Below are positions 1 through 9,153 of a stretch of 41,121 nt of DNA, one piece after another. The DNA is from Thermopetrobacter sp964430935 (lineage in GTDB: Bacteria; Pseudomonadota; Alphaproteobacteria; Rhizobiales; Aestuariivirgaceae). Location of the stretch: positions 1-41,121 of the forward strand of contig CAYSHK010000085.1 of the NCBI GenBank assembly GCA_964430935.1. Reading direction: 5' to 3'. Every line of letters begins with the position of its first letter. Within the stretch, counting starts at the first letter, position 1. Both the position numbers and the translations under genes were made by a program. The notes below the pieces were generated by a model. It was not told the origin of the DNA, did not search any database, and saw nothing but the letters and a program-made list of their open reading frames with translations.

Positions 1-1
1 T

Positions 2-417
2 GCGTCAGCCGGCCGGATGGCCGCCGGCCACGGGCCCTCGCGGCACCGTCGGCCGGAGGAAAGTCCGGGCTCCACGGAAACAGGGCGCCGGGTAACGCCC
101 GGCGGGGGACCCTTCGGGGGAACCCCAGGGAAAGCGCCACAGAAAGCAGACCGCCAACGCGCCGCGAGGCGCACGGCAAGGGTGAAAGGGTGCGGCAAGA
201 GCGCACCGCGCCCCTGGCAACAGGGGCGGCACGGCAAGCCCCGCCCGGAGCAAGGCCTAATAGGGACGGCGCGCCCCTCCGGGGGCGCAGGGTGCGTTTC
301 CGGCCCAGACCGTCCGGGTTGGCCGCAGGAGGCGCATGGCGACATGCGTCCCAGATGAATGGTCATCCCCCGGCAGCGCCGGGGACAGAACCCGGCTTAC
401 AGGCCGGCTGACGCCCG
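2..417 (+). ncRNA. rnpB: RNase P RNA, class A
   Basis: This is the catalytic RNA of RNase P, which trims the 5' leader from pre-tRNAs. The conserved block GGAGGAAAGTCCGGGCTCC is at about 55-73 and the matching 3' block ACAGAACCCGGCTTACA is at about 385-401. The ends close a perfect 13-bp P1 helix: GCGTCAGCCGGCC at 2-14 pairs with GGCCGGCTGACGC at 402-414. That helix fixes the extent and shows that almost the whole gene is present, although the window starts at its first bases and its promoter is outside. The exact mature 3' end is uncertain by a few bases. In many alphaproteobacteria rnpB lies directly upstream of the dcw cluster, as here. Confidence 0.95.
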
Positions 418-463
418 TTTCCCTTCCGGCGCGGCCGGCCGCGGGGCGCATCTGTCCCGCCAC

Positions 464-565
464 GAATCATCTGCACAAGGAATTCTTGGGATTTCGCGTG
501 CTGCGGCAACCATTTGTTAACAACCGGCGGGCCAGAGTCGCAAGGGGACGTTAACCATAAGTTAC
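464..565 (+). promoter_or_regulatory. Upstream control region of the dcw cluster with CtrA-like and GANTC sites
   Basis: The 250-base gap between rnpB and rsmH has TTAA-N7-TTAC at 551-565, one base off the CtrA box TTAA-N7-TTAA. GANTC sites (the CcrM methylation target) are at 464-468 and 535-539. CtrA and CcrM control cell-cycle genes in this class. The site assignment is inferred from motif match alone; GANTC also occurs by chance about once every few hundred bases. No convincing -35/-10 pair was found. Confidence 0.35.
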
Positions 566-671
566 GGGTGGGGAACCGTGTCCTCCCGGCATCGCGGGGG
601 AGGGCGCGCGCTTTCCGCACCGGCCTGCCGGACCACTGCCGATGATGACTGCCGAAAGCGAGGGAACCCGG

Positions 672-1658
672 ATGCGCCACGTGCCGGTGCTGCGCGACGA
701 GGCCACGGGCCTTCTCGCGCCCCGGGAGGGTGGCGTATACGTGGACGGCACCTTCGGGGCCGGCGGCTACGCGCGGGCCATCCTTTCGGTTCCGGGTACG
801 CGGGTCGTTGGCATCGACCGGGATCCGGACGCCATCGCGGCGGGCAGGGAGATGGAGAAGGCGTTCTCCGGCCGGCTGGTGCTTCTGCACGGCCGCTTCT
901 CCCGCATGGAGGAGCTGCTCGCGGAGGCCGGCATCGACACCGTGGACGGGGTGGTGCTCGACCTCGGGGTGTCCTCCATGCAGCTCGACGATCCGCGGCG
1001 CGGCTTCTCATTCCTGCGCGACGGTCCGCTGGACATGCGCATGGAGCGGCAGGGGCCGTCCGCGGCGGACGTGGTGAATTCGGCATCGGAGAGGGAGCTT
1101 GCGGACATCCTGTGGCTGTATGGCGAGGAGCGGCGTTCGCGGGCCATCGCGCGGGCCATCGCGCGGAGACGGAAGGAGGCGCCGATCCGCACCACGGCGG
1201 AGCTCGCCGCCATCGTGGAGGGGGTGCTGGGGCCGAGGAAGAGGCCCGGGCAGGCCCATCCGGCAACGCGGACGTTCCAGGCGCTGCGGATCCATGTCAA
1301 CGGCGAACTGCGGGAGGTGGCGCTGGGGCTGGCCGCCGCCGAACGCATTCTCGGGCCCGGCGGACGGCTTTCGGTCGTCAGCTTCCATTCCCTCGAGGAC
1401 CGCATCGTCAAGCGCTTTCTGGCGGTACGGACGGGCAGGGCGGGACGGCCCTCCCGCCACATGCCGGAGATGCCTGGACCGGAGCCCTCCTTCGTCGATC
1501 TGGCGCCCGGCGGCATCGCGCCCTCCGAGGCGGAGGTGGCCGCTAATCCACGGGCGCGCTCGGCCCGGCTGAGAGGAGGAGAACGCACGCATGCCCCGGC
1601 GATTCCGCTGGACTTCCGGGCGCTGGGCATGCCGCAACCGCACGGGGGCGGAAGATGA
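672..1658 (+). CDS. rsmH: 16S rRNA (cytosine(1402)-N4)-methyltransferase RsmH
   Basis: RsmH (MraW) uses S-adenosylmethionine to methylate N4 of C1402 in 16S rRNA and is usually the first or second gene of the dcw cluster. The 328-residue product has the SAM-binding stretch YVDGTFGAGGY near residues 23-33, then DLGVSSMQLDDPRRGFSF, HPATRTFQALRIHVN, SFHSLEDRIVKRF and NPRARSARLR, all family signatures in the expected order. I chose ATG 672 because GAGGG lies 7 bases upstream. An in-frame ATG at 642 would add ten residues but has no ribosome binding site. Its stop overlaps the ftsL start (ATGA), so the two are translationally coupled. mraZ, which normally precedes it, is absent. Confidence 0.96.
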   Translation: MRHVPVLRDEATGLLAPREGGVYVDGTFGAGGYARAILSVPGTRVVGIDRDPDAIAAGREMEKAFSGRLVLLHGRFSRMEELLAEAGIDTVDGVVLDLGVSSMQLDDPRRGFSFLRDGPLDMRMERQGPSAADVVNSASERELADILWLYGEERRSRAIARAIARRRKEAPIRTTAELAAIVEGVLGPRKRPGQAHPATRTFQALRIHVNGELREVALGLAAAERILGPGGRLSVVSFHSLEDRIVKRFLAVRTGRAGRPSRHMPEMPGPEPSFVDLAPGGIAPSEAEVAANPRARSARLRGGERTHAPAIPLDFRALGMPQPHGGGR

Positions 1659-2026
1659 AATCTCTTACGACGGTCAATGTCCTGCTCGTGATCGGCCTTG
1701 TGGCCTTCGCCATGTTCCTCTACGGCCGCGAGCAGCAGACGCGCATGGCGGAGCGCGAGATCCGCCGCATCCGCGCGGAAATCGCCCGCGAGGAGGAAAG
1801 CATGCGTCTGCTGCGCATCGAATGGGCGATGCTGAACAGCCCGATGCGGCTGGAGCGTCTCGCGGCGCGGCATCTGGAGCTGCGGCCGGTGGATCCGGAG
1901 CGCATCCGTTCCGTCGACGGCGTGCTCGCCGACGTGCCGCGCAGGGATCCGGACGATCCGGCGACCGGGGTCCGATCGCTCGACGAGCTGATCGCGCGGA
2001 TCCAGAAGGAGGAGGCCGCGCGATGA
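1655..2026 (+). CDS. ftsL: Cell division protein FtsL
   Basis: FtsL is a bitopic inner-membrane protein that links FtsQ/FtsB to the FtsW-FtsI septal synthase. The 123-residue product has a short cytoplasmic N-terminus, one membrane helix at about residues 7-23 and then a charged, heptad-like periplasmic segment (about 28-65) expected to form the coiled coil with its partner. Sequence conservation in this family is low, so the call rests on topology, size and the invariant place between rsmH and ftsI. It overlaps rsmH by four bases and ftsI by four bases. Confidence 0.9.
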   Translation: MKSLTTVNVLLVIGLVAFAMFLYGREQQTRMAEREIRRIRAEIAREEESMRLLRIEWAMLNSPMRLERLAARHLELRPVDPERIRSVDGVLADVPRRDPDDPATGVRSLDELIARIQKEEAAR

Positions 2027-3750
2027 GCGTCATGGGAACCCGCAGAACCCTGCGAGACGGACGCATGACCTTCGTCGTCGCCGCCTTCGCGCTCCTGTTC
2101 GCCGTGGTCACCCTGAAGGCGGCGTGGCTGACGCTGGGCGACGGCGACGGAAAGCGCAAGGCGTCCGTCGTGCGCAAGGACCGCATACCGCGGCCGGACA
2201 TCGTGGACCGCAACGGTGTGCTGCTGGCGGCGGACATGCCGTTCGCCTCCATTTTCGCCGAACCCTACCGGATGATCGATCCGGAGGAGGCGGTGGAGCA
2301 GCTGAAGACCGTCTTCCCGGACCTCAACGAGGCCCGTCTGCTGCGCCAGTTCTCCAACAAGCGCCTGAAATTCGTCTGGGTGAAACGGCAGGTGCGTCCG
2401 GAAGTGGAGGCCCGCGTCCTGGCGCTGGGCATTCCCGGCATCCGGGTGATGAAGGACAAGCGGCGGGTCTATCCCATGGGGCCGCTGGTTTCGCACGTGG
2501 TGGGCTATTCCAACATCGATTCCAGGGGGCTGACGGGCATCGAGCGCTATCTGGACACGTCCGGGGCGCTGTTCACCGCCTCGCTGGCGAAGCCGGACGG
2601 CCGCTCCGCGCAGCCCGCGGTCCTGTCCATCGACGTGCGGGTGCAGCATGCGCTCCGCGACGAGCTGGACAGGGCGATGCGGAAGTTCCATGCCATCGGT
2701 GCCGGCGGTCTGGTCATGGACGTGCATACCGGCGAGATCCTGGCGCTGGTCTCGCTGCCGGATTTCAATCCCAATGCGCCGGTGAAGACCGGAGCGCAGA
2801 AGAAGGACCGGCTGAACCGCATGACGGCGGGCGTCTACGAGCTCGGCTCCGTCATCAAGGCGGTGACCTTCGCCATGGCGCTGGATCTGGGCACCGCGAC
2901 GCTGGACAAGAAGTACGACGCCCGCTTCCCCCTCCGGATCGGGCGCGCGAAGATCCACGACTACCATGCCCAGAGGCGCTGGCTGAGCGTGCCGGAGATC
3001 TTCACCCACTCCTCGAACATCGGTACCGCGCGCATGGCGCTGGAGGTCGGCCTGGAGCGCCACAAGGCCTTTCTGGACAAGGTCGGCCTGCGGCAGAGGC
3101 TGAGAACGGAGCTGCCCGAATCCGCCAGACCGCTGCTGCCGCGCAGGTGGACCACCATCACTTCCGTCACCGCCTCGTTCGGCCACGGATTCGCCGTGCA
3201 GCCGCTTCAGGGCGCGGCGGTGATCGCCGCCCTCGTCAACGGAGGCGTCATGGTGCCTCCCACCTTCCTGAAGCGGGACGCGGAGACGGCCCGGGCCATG
3301 GGGCGCCGCATAATCAGCGAGGAAACCTCCCGCAAGATGCGCCATCTGTTCCGGCTCAACGCCATCAAGGGCACGGCCCGGCGGGCCGCGGCTCCGGGAT
3401 GGCGTGTCGGAGGCAAGACGGGCACGGCGGAGAAGGTCATCGACGGAAGGTACAGCAAGGACCACAGGCTGACCTCGTTCATGGGGGCCTTTCCCATGGA
3501 CGATCCGAAGTACGTCGTGCTCGTGATGCTGGACGATCCGCAGCCGATACCGGAGACGCGCGGCTTCGCGACTTCGGGGTGGAACGCGGTGCCCGTGGCG
3601 GGTAACGTGATCGCGCGCATCGCGCCTCTGCTGGGCGTGCCTCCCAGACTTGACGACGAGATCGCGAAGGAGGAGCTGGCGCGCTGGCGCAAGCTGCACG
3701 GGGGCGCGAAACGCCGGGCCGGCCGGAAGGCGCCGTGGAAACAGGGATGA
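2023..3750 (+). CDS. ftsI: Peptidoglycan D,D-transpeptidase FtsI (PBP3)
   Basis: FtsI cross-links septal peptidoglycan at the outer face of the inner membrane together with the glycosyltransferase FtsW. The 575-residue product has a basic N-terminus, one membrane helix at about residues 16-36, a dimerisation (pedestal) domain and a C-terminal penicillin-binding domain. The three active-site motifs are visible: S276-V-I-K279 (catalytic serine), S330-S331-N332 and K465-T-G. The start overlaps the ftsL stop as ATGA. The last 30 residues are strongly basic. It matches class B PBP3 in length and order; nothing looks broken. Confidence 0.96.
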   Translation: MSVMGTRRTLRDGRMTFVVAAFALLFAVVTLKAAWLTLGDGDGKRKASVVRKDRIPRPDIVDRNGVLLAADMPFASIFAEPYRMIDPEEAVEQLKTVFPDLNEARLLRQFSNKRLKFVWVKRQVRPEVEARVLALGIPGIRVMKDKRRVYPMGPLVSHVVGYSNIDSRGLTGIERYLDTSGALFTASLAKPDGRSAQPAVLSIDVRVQHALRDELDRAMRKFHAIGAGGLVMDVHTGEILALVSLPDFNPNAPVKTGAQKKDRLNRMTAGVYELGSVIKAVTFAMALDLGTATLDKKYDARFPLRIGRAKIHDYHAQRRWLSVPEIFTHSSNIGTARMALEVGLERHKAFLDKVGLRQRLRTELPESARPLLPRRWTTITSVTASFGHGFAVQPLQGAAVIAALVNGGVMVPPTFLKRDAETARAMGRRIISEETSRKMRHLFRLNAIKGTARRAAAPGWRVGGKTGTAEKVIDGRYSKDHRLTSFMGAFPMDDPKYVVLVMLDDPQPIPETRGFATSGWNAVPVAGNVIARIAPLLGVPPRLDDEIAKEELARWRKLHGGAKRRAGRKAPWKQG

Positions 3751-3762
3751 ACAGGGCGGAAC

Positions 3763-5226
3763 ATGCCGCAGGAACTGAAAAATCTCGCCAAATGCTGCCG
3801 CATCGAGGGTGACGGCGGCCTGCACGTGCTCGGAGTGACGGCGGATTCGCGGAAGGTCCGGGAGGGCTGGCTGTTCGCGGCGCTGCCCGGAACCCGCACG
3901 GACGGAGCCAGGTACATCCCCGACGCGCTGGAGCGGGGCGCCGCCGCCATTCTGGTCGGAAAGGACGTGGTTCTGCCGGACATTCCGCCGGGCGTGGCCG
4001 TCGTGCGGGCCGAGAATCCGGCGCGGGCCCTGGCCCTGGTCGCCGCCCGCTTCTACCGCCATCAGCCGGTGACGATCGTCGCCGTGACCGGGACCAACGG
4101 CAAGAGCTCCGTCGTGGAGTTCACCCGCCAGATATGGACGTTCATGGGCTTCCGCGCGGCGTCGATGGGGACGCTGGGCATCTTCGGCCCGGACCTGGAG
4201 GATCTGGACGTCCGGCACACGACGCCGGATCCGGTGCATCTCCACGAGACGCTGGCGCGCATGCGCAAGCGCGCGATCTCCCATCTGGCCATGGAGGCCT
4301 CCTCGCACGGGCTGGCGCAGTACCGGCTGGACGGCGTGCGTCTCACCGCCGGCGGCTACACGAATCTCTCCCGCGACCATCTCGACTACCATGAATCCAT
4401 GGATGCCTATTTCGAGGCCAAGATGCGGCTGTTCACGGAGCTGCTGCATCCGCCCGCGGGCGCCGTGGTGAACATGGACGACGATCGCGGGCCGGAGGTC
4501 GCCCGGCGCGCGCGCGACCACGGTCTCATGGTCTGGGACGTCGGCGAGAGCGGCGGACGCCTGCGCCTCGTGTCGCGGCGCGTGGAGGGGCTGGGGCAGC
4601 AGCTGGTCGTCCAGGGCACGAAGCGCGAGTACCGGGTCTATCTGCCGCTCGTGGGGCGGTTCCAGGCGGAGAACGCGCTTGTCGCGGCGGGGCTGGTTAT
4701 CGCCGCCGGCGGCCCGGAGGAGGAGGCCGTCATGGCCCTGGAGCGGCTCAGGGGCGCGCGCGGCCGTCTCGATCTGGTGGGACGCACCCGCAACGGGGCG
4801 TCCGTATTCGTGGACTACGCCCATACGCCGGACGCGCTGTCGGTGGCCCTGAGGGCCCTGCGTCCCTATGCCGGCGGACGTCTGATCGTGGTGTTCGGCG
4901 CCGGAGGGGACAGGGACGTCGGCAAGCGCGCCCGCATGGGCGAGGTGGCGGCGCGCGAGGCGGACGTGGTGGTCGTCACGGACGACAATCCGCGCTCCGA
5001 GGATCCGGCCTCCATCCGTGCCATGGTCATGGAGGGCTGTCCGGACGCCCGGGAGATCGGCGACCGCGCCGAGGCCATCCGCACCGCGCTGGGAATGCTG
5101 GAGAGGGGGGATATTCTGCTCGTGGCCGGGAAGGGTCATGAAACCGGCCAGATCGTGGGTGATCAGACGATTCCCTTCTCCGATCACGAGGAAATCGAAC
5201 GCTGGCTCGAGGAGTCGGACAGGTGA
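3763..5226 (+). CDS. murE: UDP-MurNAc-tripeptide synthetase MurE (meso-DAP adding)
   Basis: MurE is the cytoplasmic ATP-dependent ligase that adds the third residue to UDP-MurNAc-L-Ala-D-Glu. The 487-residue product has the three Mur-ligase domains. The P-loop is G110-TNGK114-SS, and the substrate motif D407-DNPR411 is the one that selects meso-diaminopimelate rather than lysine, which predicts Gram-negative type A1-gamma peptidoglycan. The start follows ftsI by 12 bases. The stop overlaps the GTG start of murF. Confidence 0.96.
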   Translation: MPQELKNLAKCCRIEGDGGLHVLGVTADSRKVREGWLFAALPGTRTDGARYIPDALERGAAAILVGKDVVLPDIPPGVAVVRAENPARALALVAARFYRHQPVTIVAVTGTNGKSSVVEFTRQIWTFMGFRAASMGTLGIFGPDLEDLDVRHTTPDPVHLHETLARMRKRAISHLAMEASSHGLAQYRLDGVRLTAGGYTNLSRDHLDYHESMDAYFEAKMRLFTELLHPPAGAVVNMDDDRGPEVARRARDHGLMVWDVGESGGRLRLVSRRVEGLGQQLVVQGTKREYRVYLPLVGRFQAENALVAAGLVIAAGGPEEEAVMALERLRGARGRLDLVGRTRNGASVFVDYAHTPDALSVALRALRPYAGGRLIVVFGAGGDRDVGKRARMGEVAAREADVVVVTDDNPRSEDPASIRAMVMEGCPDAREIGDRAEAIRTALGMLERGDILLVAGKGHETGQIVGDQTIPFSDHEEIERWLEESDR

Positions 5227-6644
5227 GCACGCCGCTGTGGACATGGGACGAGGTGCGCCGGGCCATCGGCGGCGAGGCGTCCGGGCAGCCCCCGGAGGCC
5301 TTTTCCGGCGTGACGTTCGATTCCCGGGAGGTGCGGGGCGGCGAAATCTTCTTCGCCATCCGTGGCGTGCGGATGGACGGCCATGCCTTCGCGGCCGCGG
5401 CGCTGGGGTCCGGCGCGGCGCTGGCCGTCGTGTCGCGGCCCGACGATGGGATGCGCGCGGCGGGGCCGCTGCTGGTGGTGGAGGACACCCTCGAGGCGCT
5501 GCGCCGTCTGGGCGCGGCGGCGAGGGAGCGGGTCGCGGGCCGGGTCGTCGGCGTGACCGGCTCGGTGGGCAAGACGACGACGAAGGACATGCTGGCGCTC
5601 GCACTGTCCGCCACGGGGCGGACGCATGCCGCCAGGGCCTCGTTCAACAACCACTGGGGCGTGCCCCTGACGCTGGCGCGCATGCCCCGCGAAACGGACT
5701 ACGGCATCGTCGAGATGGGGATGAACGCTCCCGGCGAGATCGCCGATCTGACGGCGCTGGTGCGGCCGGACGTGGCCGTGGTGACGCATGTCGCGGAGAG
5801 CCACATCGGGGCATTCGGGGATCTTGCCGGCATCGCCCGCGCCAAGGCGGAGATCTTCTCCGGCCTCTCCGCGGGCGGCGCCGCGGTGATCAACCGCGAT
5901 GCGCCGCACTACGGGATCCTGGAGGCGGCCGCCCGCGACGCCGGGGCGGGGGAGGTGCTGAGCTACGGCACGCATCCGGATGCCGCCATCCGCATGCTCG
6001 ACGCGGCGAGCAAGGACGACTGCGTGTGCGTCGAGGCGGAGGCCCGCGGGCAGCGGCTCGTGTGGCGGGTGGGCATGCCCGGCGCCCACATCGCCCTCAA
6101 TTCCCTGGCCGTCGTGGGGGTGGCGCTGGCCACCGGGGCGGATCTGACCGCCGTACTGCACCGGCTGGCGGACATGCGCGCGCCGGAGGGCCGGGGGACG
6201 CGGCACCGTCTGCGGGTGCAGGGGGGCGAGGTCCTCCTCATCGACGAAAGCTACAATGCCAATCCGGCCTCCATGCGGGCGGCGCTGACGGCCCTTTCCG
6301 AGGCCAGCCCCGGCCCCGGAGGGCGGCGCATCGCCGTTCTCGGCGACATGCTGGAGCTGGGCGAGCGCTCCGCGGAGCTGCACGCCGGTCTCGCCGAGGC
6401 CGTGGAGGGCGCCGGAGTGGATGCCCTTTACGTAAGCGGAAGCATGATGCAACACCTTTGGGACGCCACTCCGCCCCATCTCCGGGCGGCGCGGGTCGAG
6501 GATCCGCGGGAGCTGCCGGACATGCTGAAAAGCGATCTGCGGGCGGGGGACGTGGTCATGATAAAGGGGTCGCTGGGGTCCCGGATGATGCCGGTCGCCC
6601 GGGCCCTCAGGGAGATGTTCGAACCGTCGCGGAAAGAGGTGTGA
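5223..6644 (+). CDS. murF: UDP-MurNAc-tripeptide:D-Ala-D-Ala ligase MurF
   Basis: MurF adds the D-alanyl-D-alanine dipeptide, completing the cytoplasmic pentapeptide precursor. The 473-residue product carries the Mur-ligase P-loop GVTGSVGKTTTKD (Lys about 117), FNNHWGVPLTL, EMGMNAPGEI and IDESYNANPASMRAAL, which are MurF signatures. The start is GTG 5223, overlapping the murE stop as GTGA; no better ATG lies near. The stop is followed immediately by the ATG of mraY. Confidence 0.96.
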   Translation: MSTPLWTWDEVRRAIGGEASGQPPEAFSGVTFDSREVRGGEIFFAIRGVRMDGHAFAAAALGSGAALAVVSRPDDGMRAAGPLLVVEDTLEALRRLGAAARERVAGRVVGVTGSVGKTTTKDMLALALSATGRTHAARASFNNHWGVPLTLARMPRETDYGIVEMGMNAPGEIADLTALVRPDVAVVTHVAESHIGAFGDLAGIARAKAEIFSGLSAGGAAVINRDAPHYGILEAAARDAGAGEVLSYGTHPDAAIRMLDAASKDDCVCVEAEARGQRLVWRVGMPGAHIALNSLAVVGVALATGADLTAVLHRLADMRAPEGRGTRHRLRVQGGEVLLIDESYNANPASMRAALTALSEASPGPGGRRIAVLGDMLELGERSAELHAGLAEAVEGAGVDALYVSGSMMQHLWDATPPHLRAARVEDPRELPDMLKSDLRAGDVVMIKGSLGSRMMPVARALREMFEPSRKEV

Positions 6645-7730
6645 ATGCTCTATCACCTTTCACAGGCCCTGGCCGATCAGTTCACCGTGCTCAACGTGCT
6701 GCGCTACATCACGTTCCGCACCGGCGGAGCGATCATGACGGCGCTGTTCCTCGTCTTCATGTTCGGTCCGAGCCTGATATCCCTTCTGCGTCTCAAGCAG
6801 GGCAAGGGCCAGCCGATCCGCGACGACGGGCCGGAAACCCATTTCGCCAAGGCCGGAACGCCCACCATGGGCGGCCTGATGATCCTCGGCTCCATCCTGA
6901 TCACCGTGCTGCTCTGGGCCGACCTGACCAATCTCTACGTGCTGGCCGTGATGTTCGTCATGCTCGGTTTCGGCGCCATCGGATTCTACGACGACTACCT
7001 GAAGGTCACGACCGGCAGCACCGAGGGTTTCTCCAGCAGGATGCGGCTGCTGCTGGAGGCCGTGGTCGCCGCGATCACCGTCACGATCATCGTCACGGCC
7101 ACCGATCCGAAGATCTCCACCGCGCTGGCCTTCCCGTTCTTCAAGGACCTTCTCTGGCAGATGGGCGGATGGTTCGTGCTGTTCGGGATGCTGGTCATCA
7201 TAGGCGCGGGCAACTCGGTCAATCTCACCGACGGACTGGACGGTCTGGCCATCGTCCCGGTGATGATCGCCGCGGCCAGTTTCGGACTGATCAGCTATCT
7301 GGTGGGCCATGCCGTCTTCTCCAACTATCTGCAGCTGCACTACGTGCGCGGCGCCGGCGAGCTGGCCATCATCACCGGCGCCATCGTCGGGGCCGGACTG
7401 GGTTTCCTGTGGTACAACGCGCCGCCGGCGCAGATCTTCATGGGCGACACCGGATCGCTGTCCCTGGGCGGGGCGCTGGGAGCCATCGCGGTGGCGACCA
7501 AGCACGAGCTGGTGCTGGCCATCATCGGCGGCCTGTTCGTGCTGGAGACGGTCTCGGTGATCGTCCAGGTGGTATCCTTCAAGCTCACCGGCAGACGGGT
7601 GTTCCGCATGGCCCCGCTGCACCACCACTTCGAGAAGAAGGGATGGAAGGAGGAGACGGTGGTGATCCGCTTCTGGATCATCTCCGTGGTGCTGGCGCTC
7701 ATCGGTCTGGCCACGCTGAAGCTGAGGTAG
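6645..7730 (+). CDS. mraY: Phospho-MurNAc-pentapeptide transferase MraY
   Basis: MraY is the polytopic inner-membrane enzyme that transfers phospho-MurNAc-pentapeptide to undecaprenyl phosphate, forming lipid I. The 361-residue product is mostly hydrophobic with about ten membrane helices. Conserved cytoplasmic motifs are present: the aspartate pair D116-D117 in GFYDDYLKV, NSVNLTDGLDGLA, QIFMGDTGSLSLGG and PLHHHFEKKGW. The start directly abuts the murF stop. Length and motifs are typical of the proteobacterial family. Confidence 0.97.
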   Translation: MLYHLSQALADQFTVLNVLRYITFRTGGAIMTALFLVFMFGPSLISLLRLKQGKGQPIRDDGPETHFAKAGTPTMGGLMILGSILITVLLWADLTNLYVLAVMFVMLGFGAIGFYDDYLKVTTGSTEGFSSRMRLLLEAVVAAITVTIIVTATDPKISTALAFPFFKDLLWQMGGWFVLFGMLVIIGAGNSVNLTDGLDGLAIVPVMIAAASFGLISYLVGHAVFSNYLQLHYVRGAGELAIITGAIVGAGLGFLWYNAPPAQIFMGDTGSLSLGGALGAIAVATKHELVLAIIGGLFVLETVSVIVQVVSFKLTGRRVFRMAPLHHHFEKKGWKEETVVIRFWIISVVLALIGLATLKLR

Positions 7731-7734
7731 ACGC

Positions 7735-9153
7735 ATGACCTTCGCCGCCGACATATTCGCCGGAAGGAAGGTGGCCGTCTTCGGACTGGCCCGTTCCGGC
7801 ATCGCCTGCGCGCGGGCCCTGGCGGCCGGCGGGGCCGAGGTGCTGTGCTGGGACGACGGCGAGGCGGGCCGGGAGAGGGCGCGGGACGCCGGTCTGCCAC
7901 TGACCGATCTGCGCGAGGCGGACTTCTCCGACCTTGCCGCCCTGGTGCTCGCGCCGGGGGTGCCGCTGACCCATCCGGAACCGCACTGGACGGTGCGCCG
8001 CGCGCGGGCGGCGGGCATCGAGATCATCGGCGACACGGAGGTGTTCCACAGGCAGGTGCGCAAGGTGCCCGGCGCGAAGATCGTCGCCGTGACGGGCACC
8101 AACGGAAAGTCCACGACCACGGCGCTGATCGGACACGTGCTGCGCCGCACCTCGCTGGACGCGCACGTCGGAGGCAACATCGGCACGGCGGTGTTCAACC
8201 TGCCCGAGCCGGTCTGGGGGCGCATCTACGTCATCGAGATGAGCTCCTACCAGATCGACCTGTCCCCCGGTTTCAGGCCGGATGTCGGCGTGCTCCTGAA
8301 CGTCACGCCGGACCATCTGGACCGGCACGGCAGCCTCGAGCACTACGCGGAGGTCAAGGCCCGGCTGTTCGCCAACATGGGGGAAGGGGACACGGCCGTG
8401 ATCTCCATGGACGACGATTTCTGCCGGGCGGCGCTGGAGGGCGTGCCCGCCGCGGCGGCGCGGATTCCCTTTTCGGTACGCCGGGTGCCCGACGACGGCG
8501 TTTCCGCCGTCGGGGGCGTCCTGCAGGAGCGCGCGGGAGGCCGGACGGTGAAGGGCATGGACCTCACGCCCGTGAAGACGCTGCGCGGCGAACACAACTG
8601 GCAGAACGCCGCCGCGGCCTGGGCGGCCTGCCGGGCGCTGACGCTCGACGGGACGCTGATCGCGCGGGCCTTCATGAGCTTCCCGGGCCTCGAACACCGG
8701 ATGCAGCCGGTGGGGAGAAAGGGCAGGGTGCTCTTCGTCAACGATTCCAAGGCCACCAACGCCGACGCCGCCGCCCGGTCCCTCGCCGCGTACGGGGACA
8801 TCTTCTGGATCGCCGGCGGTCTGGCCAAGGAGGGCGGCATCTCCGACCTCATGGAATATGCGCCGAGGATCCGCCGCGCCTACCTGATCGGCGACGCCGC
8901 GGAGGACTTCGCCGCGACGCTGGAGGAGGCGGGCGTGGCGCACGAGATCTGCGGCACGCTGGACGCGGCGGTGCGCCGCGCCGCCCGCGACGCGGAAGCG
9001 TCCGACGCGCGGGCGCCGGTGGTGCTGCTGGCGCCGGCCTGCGCATCGTTCGACCAGTATCCGTCGTTCGAGGCGCGCGGCCGGCATTTCACGGAACTGG
9101 TCGAGGAACTCGCGGGGGCCGCCGGAATGGTGGAGGAGAAGGACCGATGCTGA
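7735..9153 (+). CDS. murD: UDP-MurNAc-L-alanine:D-glutamate ligase MurD
   Basis: MurD adds D-glutamate to UDP-MurNAc-L-alanine in the cytoplasm. The 472-residue product begins with a Rossmann-like UDP-binding domain (VAVFGLARSGIACARAL, about residues 13-29), then the ATP P-loop VTGTNGKSTTT (Lys125), EMSSYQIDL, NVTPDHLDRH and FVNDSKATNADAAARSL. The start is four bases after the mraY stop. The stop overlaps the ftsW start. Confidence 0.96.
   Translation: MTFAADIFAGRKVAVFGLARSGIACARALAAGGAEVLCWDDGEAGRERARDAGLPLTDLREADFSDLAALVLAPGVPLTHPEPHWTVRRARAAGIEIIGDTEVFHRQVRKVPGAKIVAVTGTNGKSTTTALIGHVLRRTSLDAHVGGNIGTAVFNLPEPVWGRIYVIEMSSYQIDLSPGFRPDVGVLLNVTPDHLDRHGSLEHYAEVKARLFANMGEGDTAVISMDDDFCRAALEGVPAAAARIPFSVRRVPDDGVSAVGGVLQERAGGRTVKGMDLTPVKTLRGEHNWQNAAAAWAACRALTLDGTLIARAFMSFPGLEHRMQPVGRKGRVLFVNDSKATNADAAARSLAAYGDIFWIAGGLAKEGGISDLMEYAPRIRRAYLIGDAAEDFAATLEEAGVAHEICGTLDAAVRRAARDAEASDARAPVVLLAPACASFDQYPSFEARGRHFTELVEELAGAAGMVEEKDRC

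Noticed and set aside
486..573. MraZ-binding TGGGN repeats before rsmH
   Set aside because: Two TGGGN matches are present but about 80 bases apart, not in the tandem array spaced by about ten bases that MraZ needs.
1720..5604. A 1294-residue open frame on the minus strand across the division genes, and similar long antisense frames elsewhere
   Set aside because: High GC leaves stop codons rare in all frames. The translated products are low-complexity Arg/Pro/His-rich with no domain, and the plus-strand genes have full motif support.
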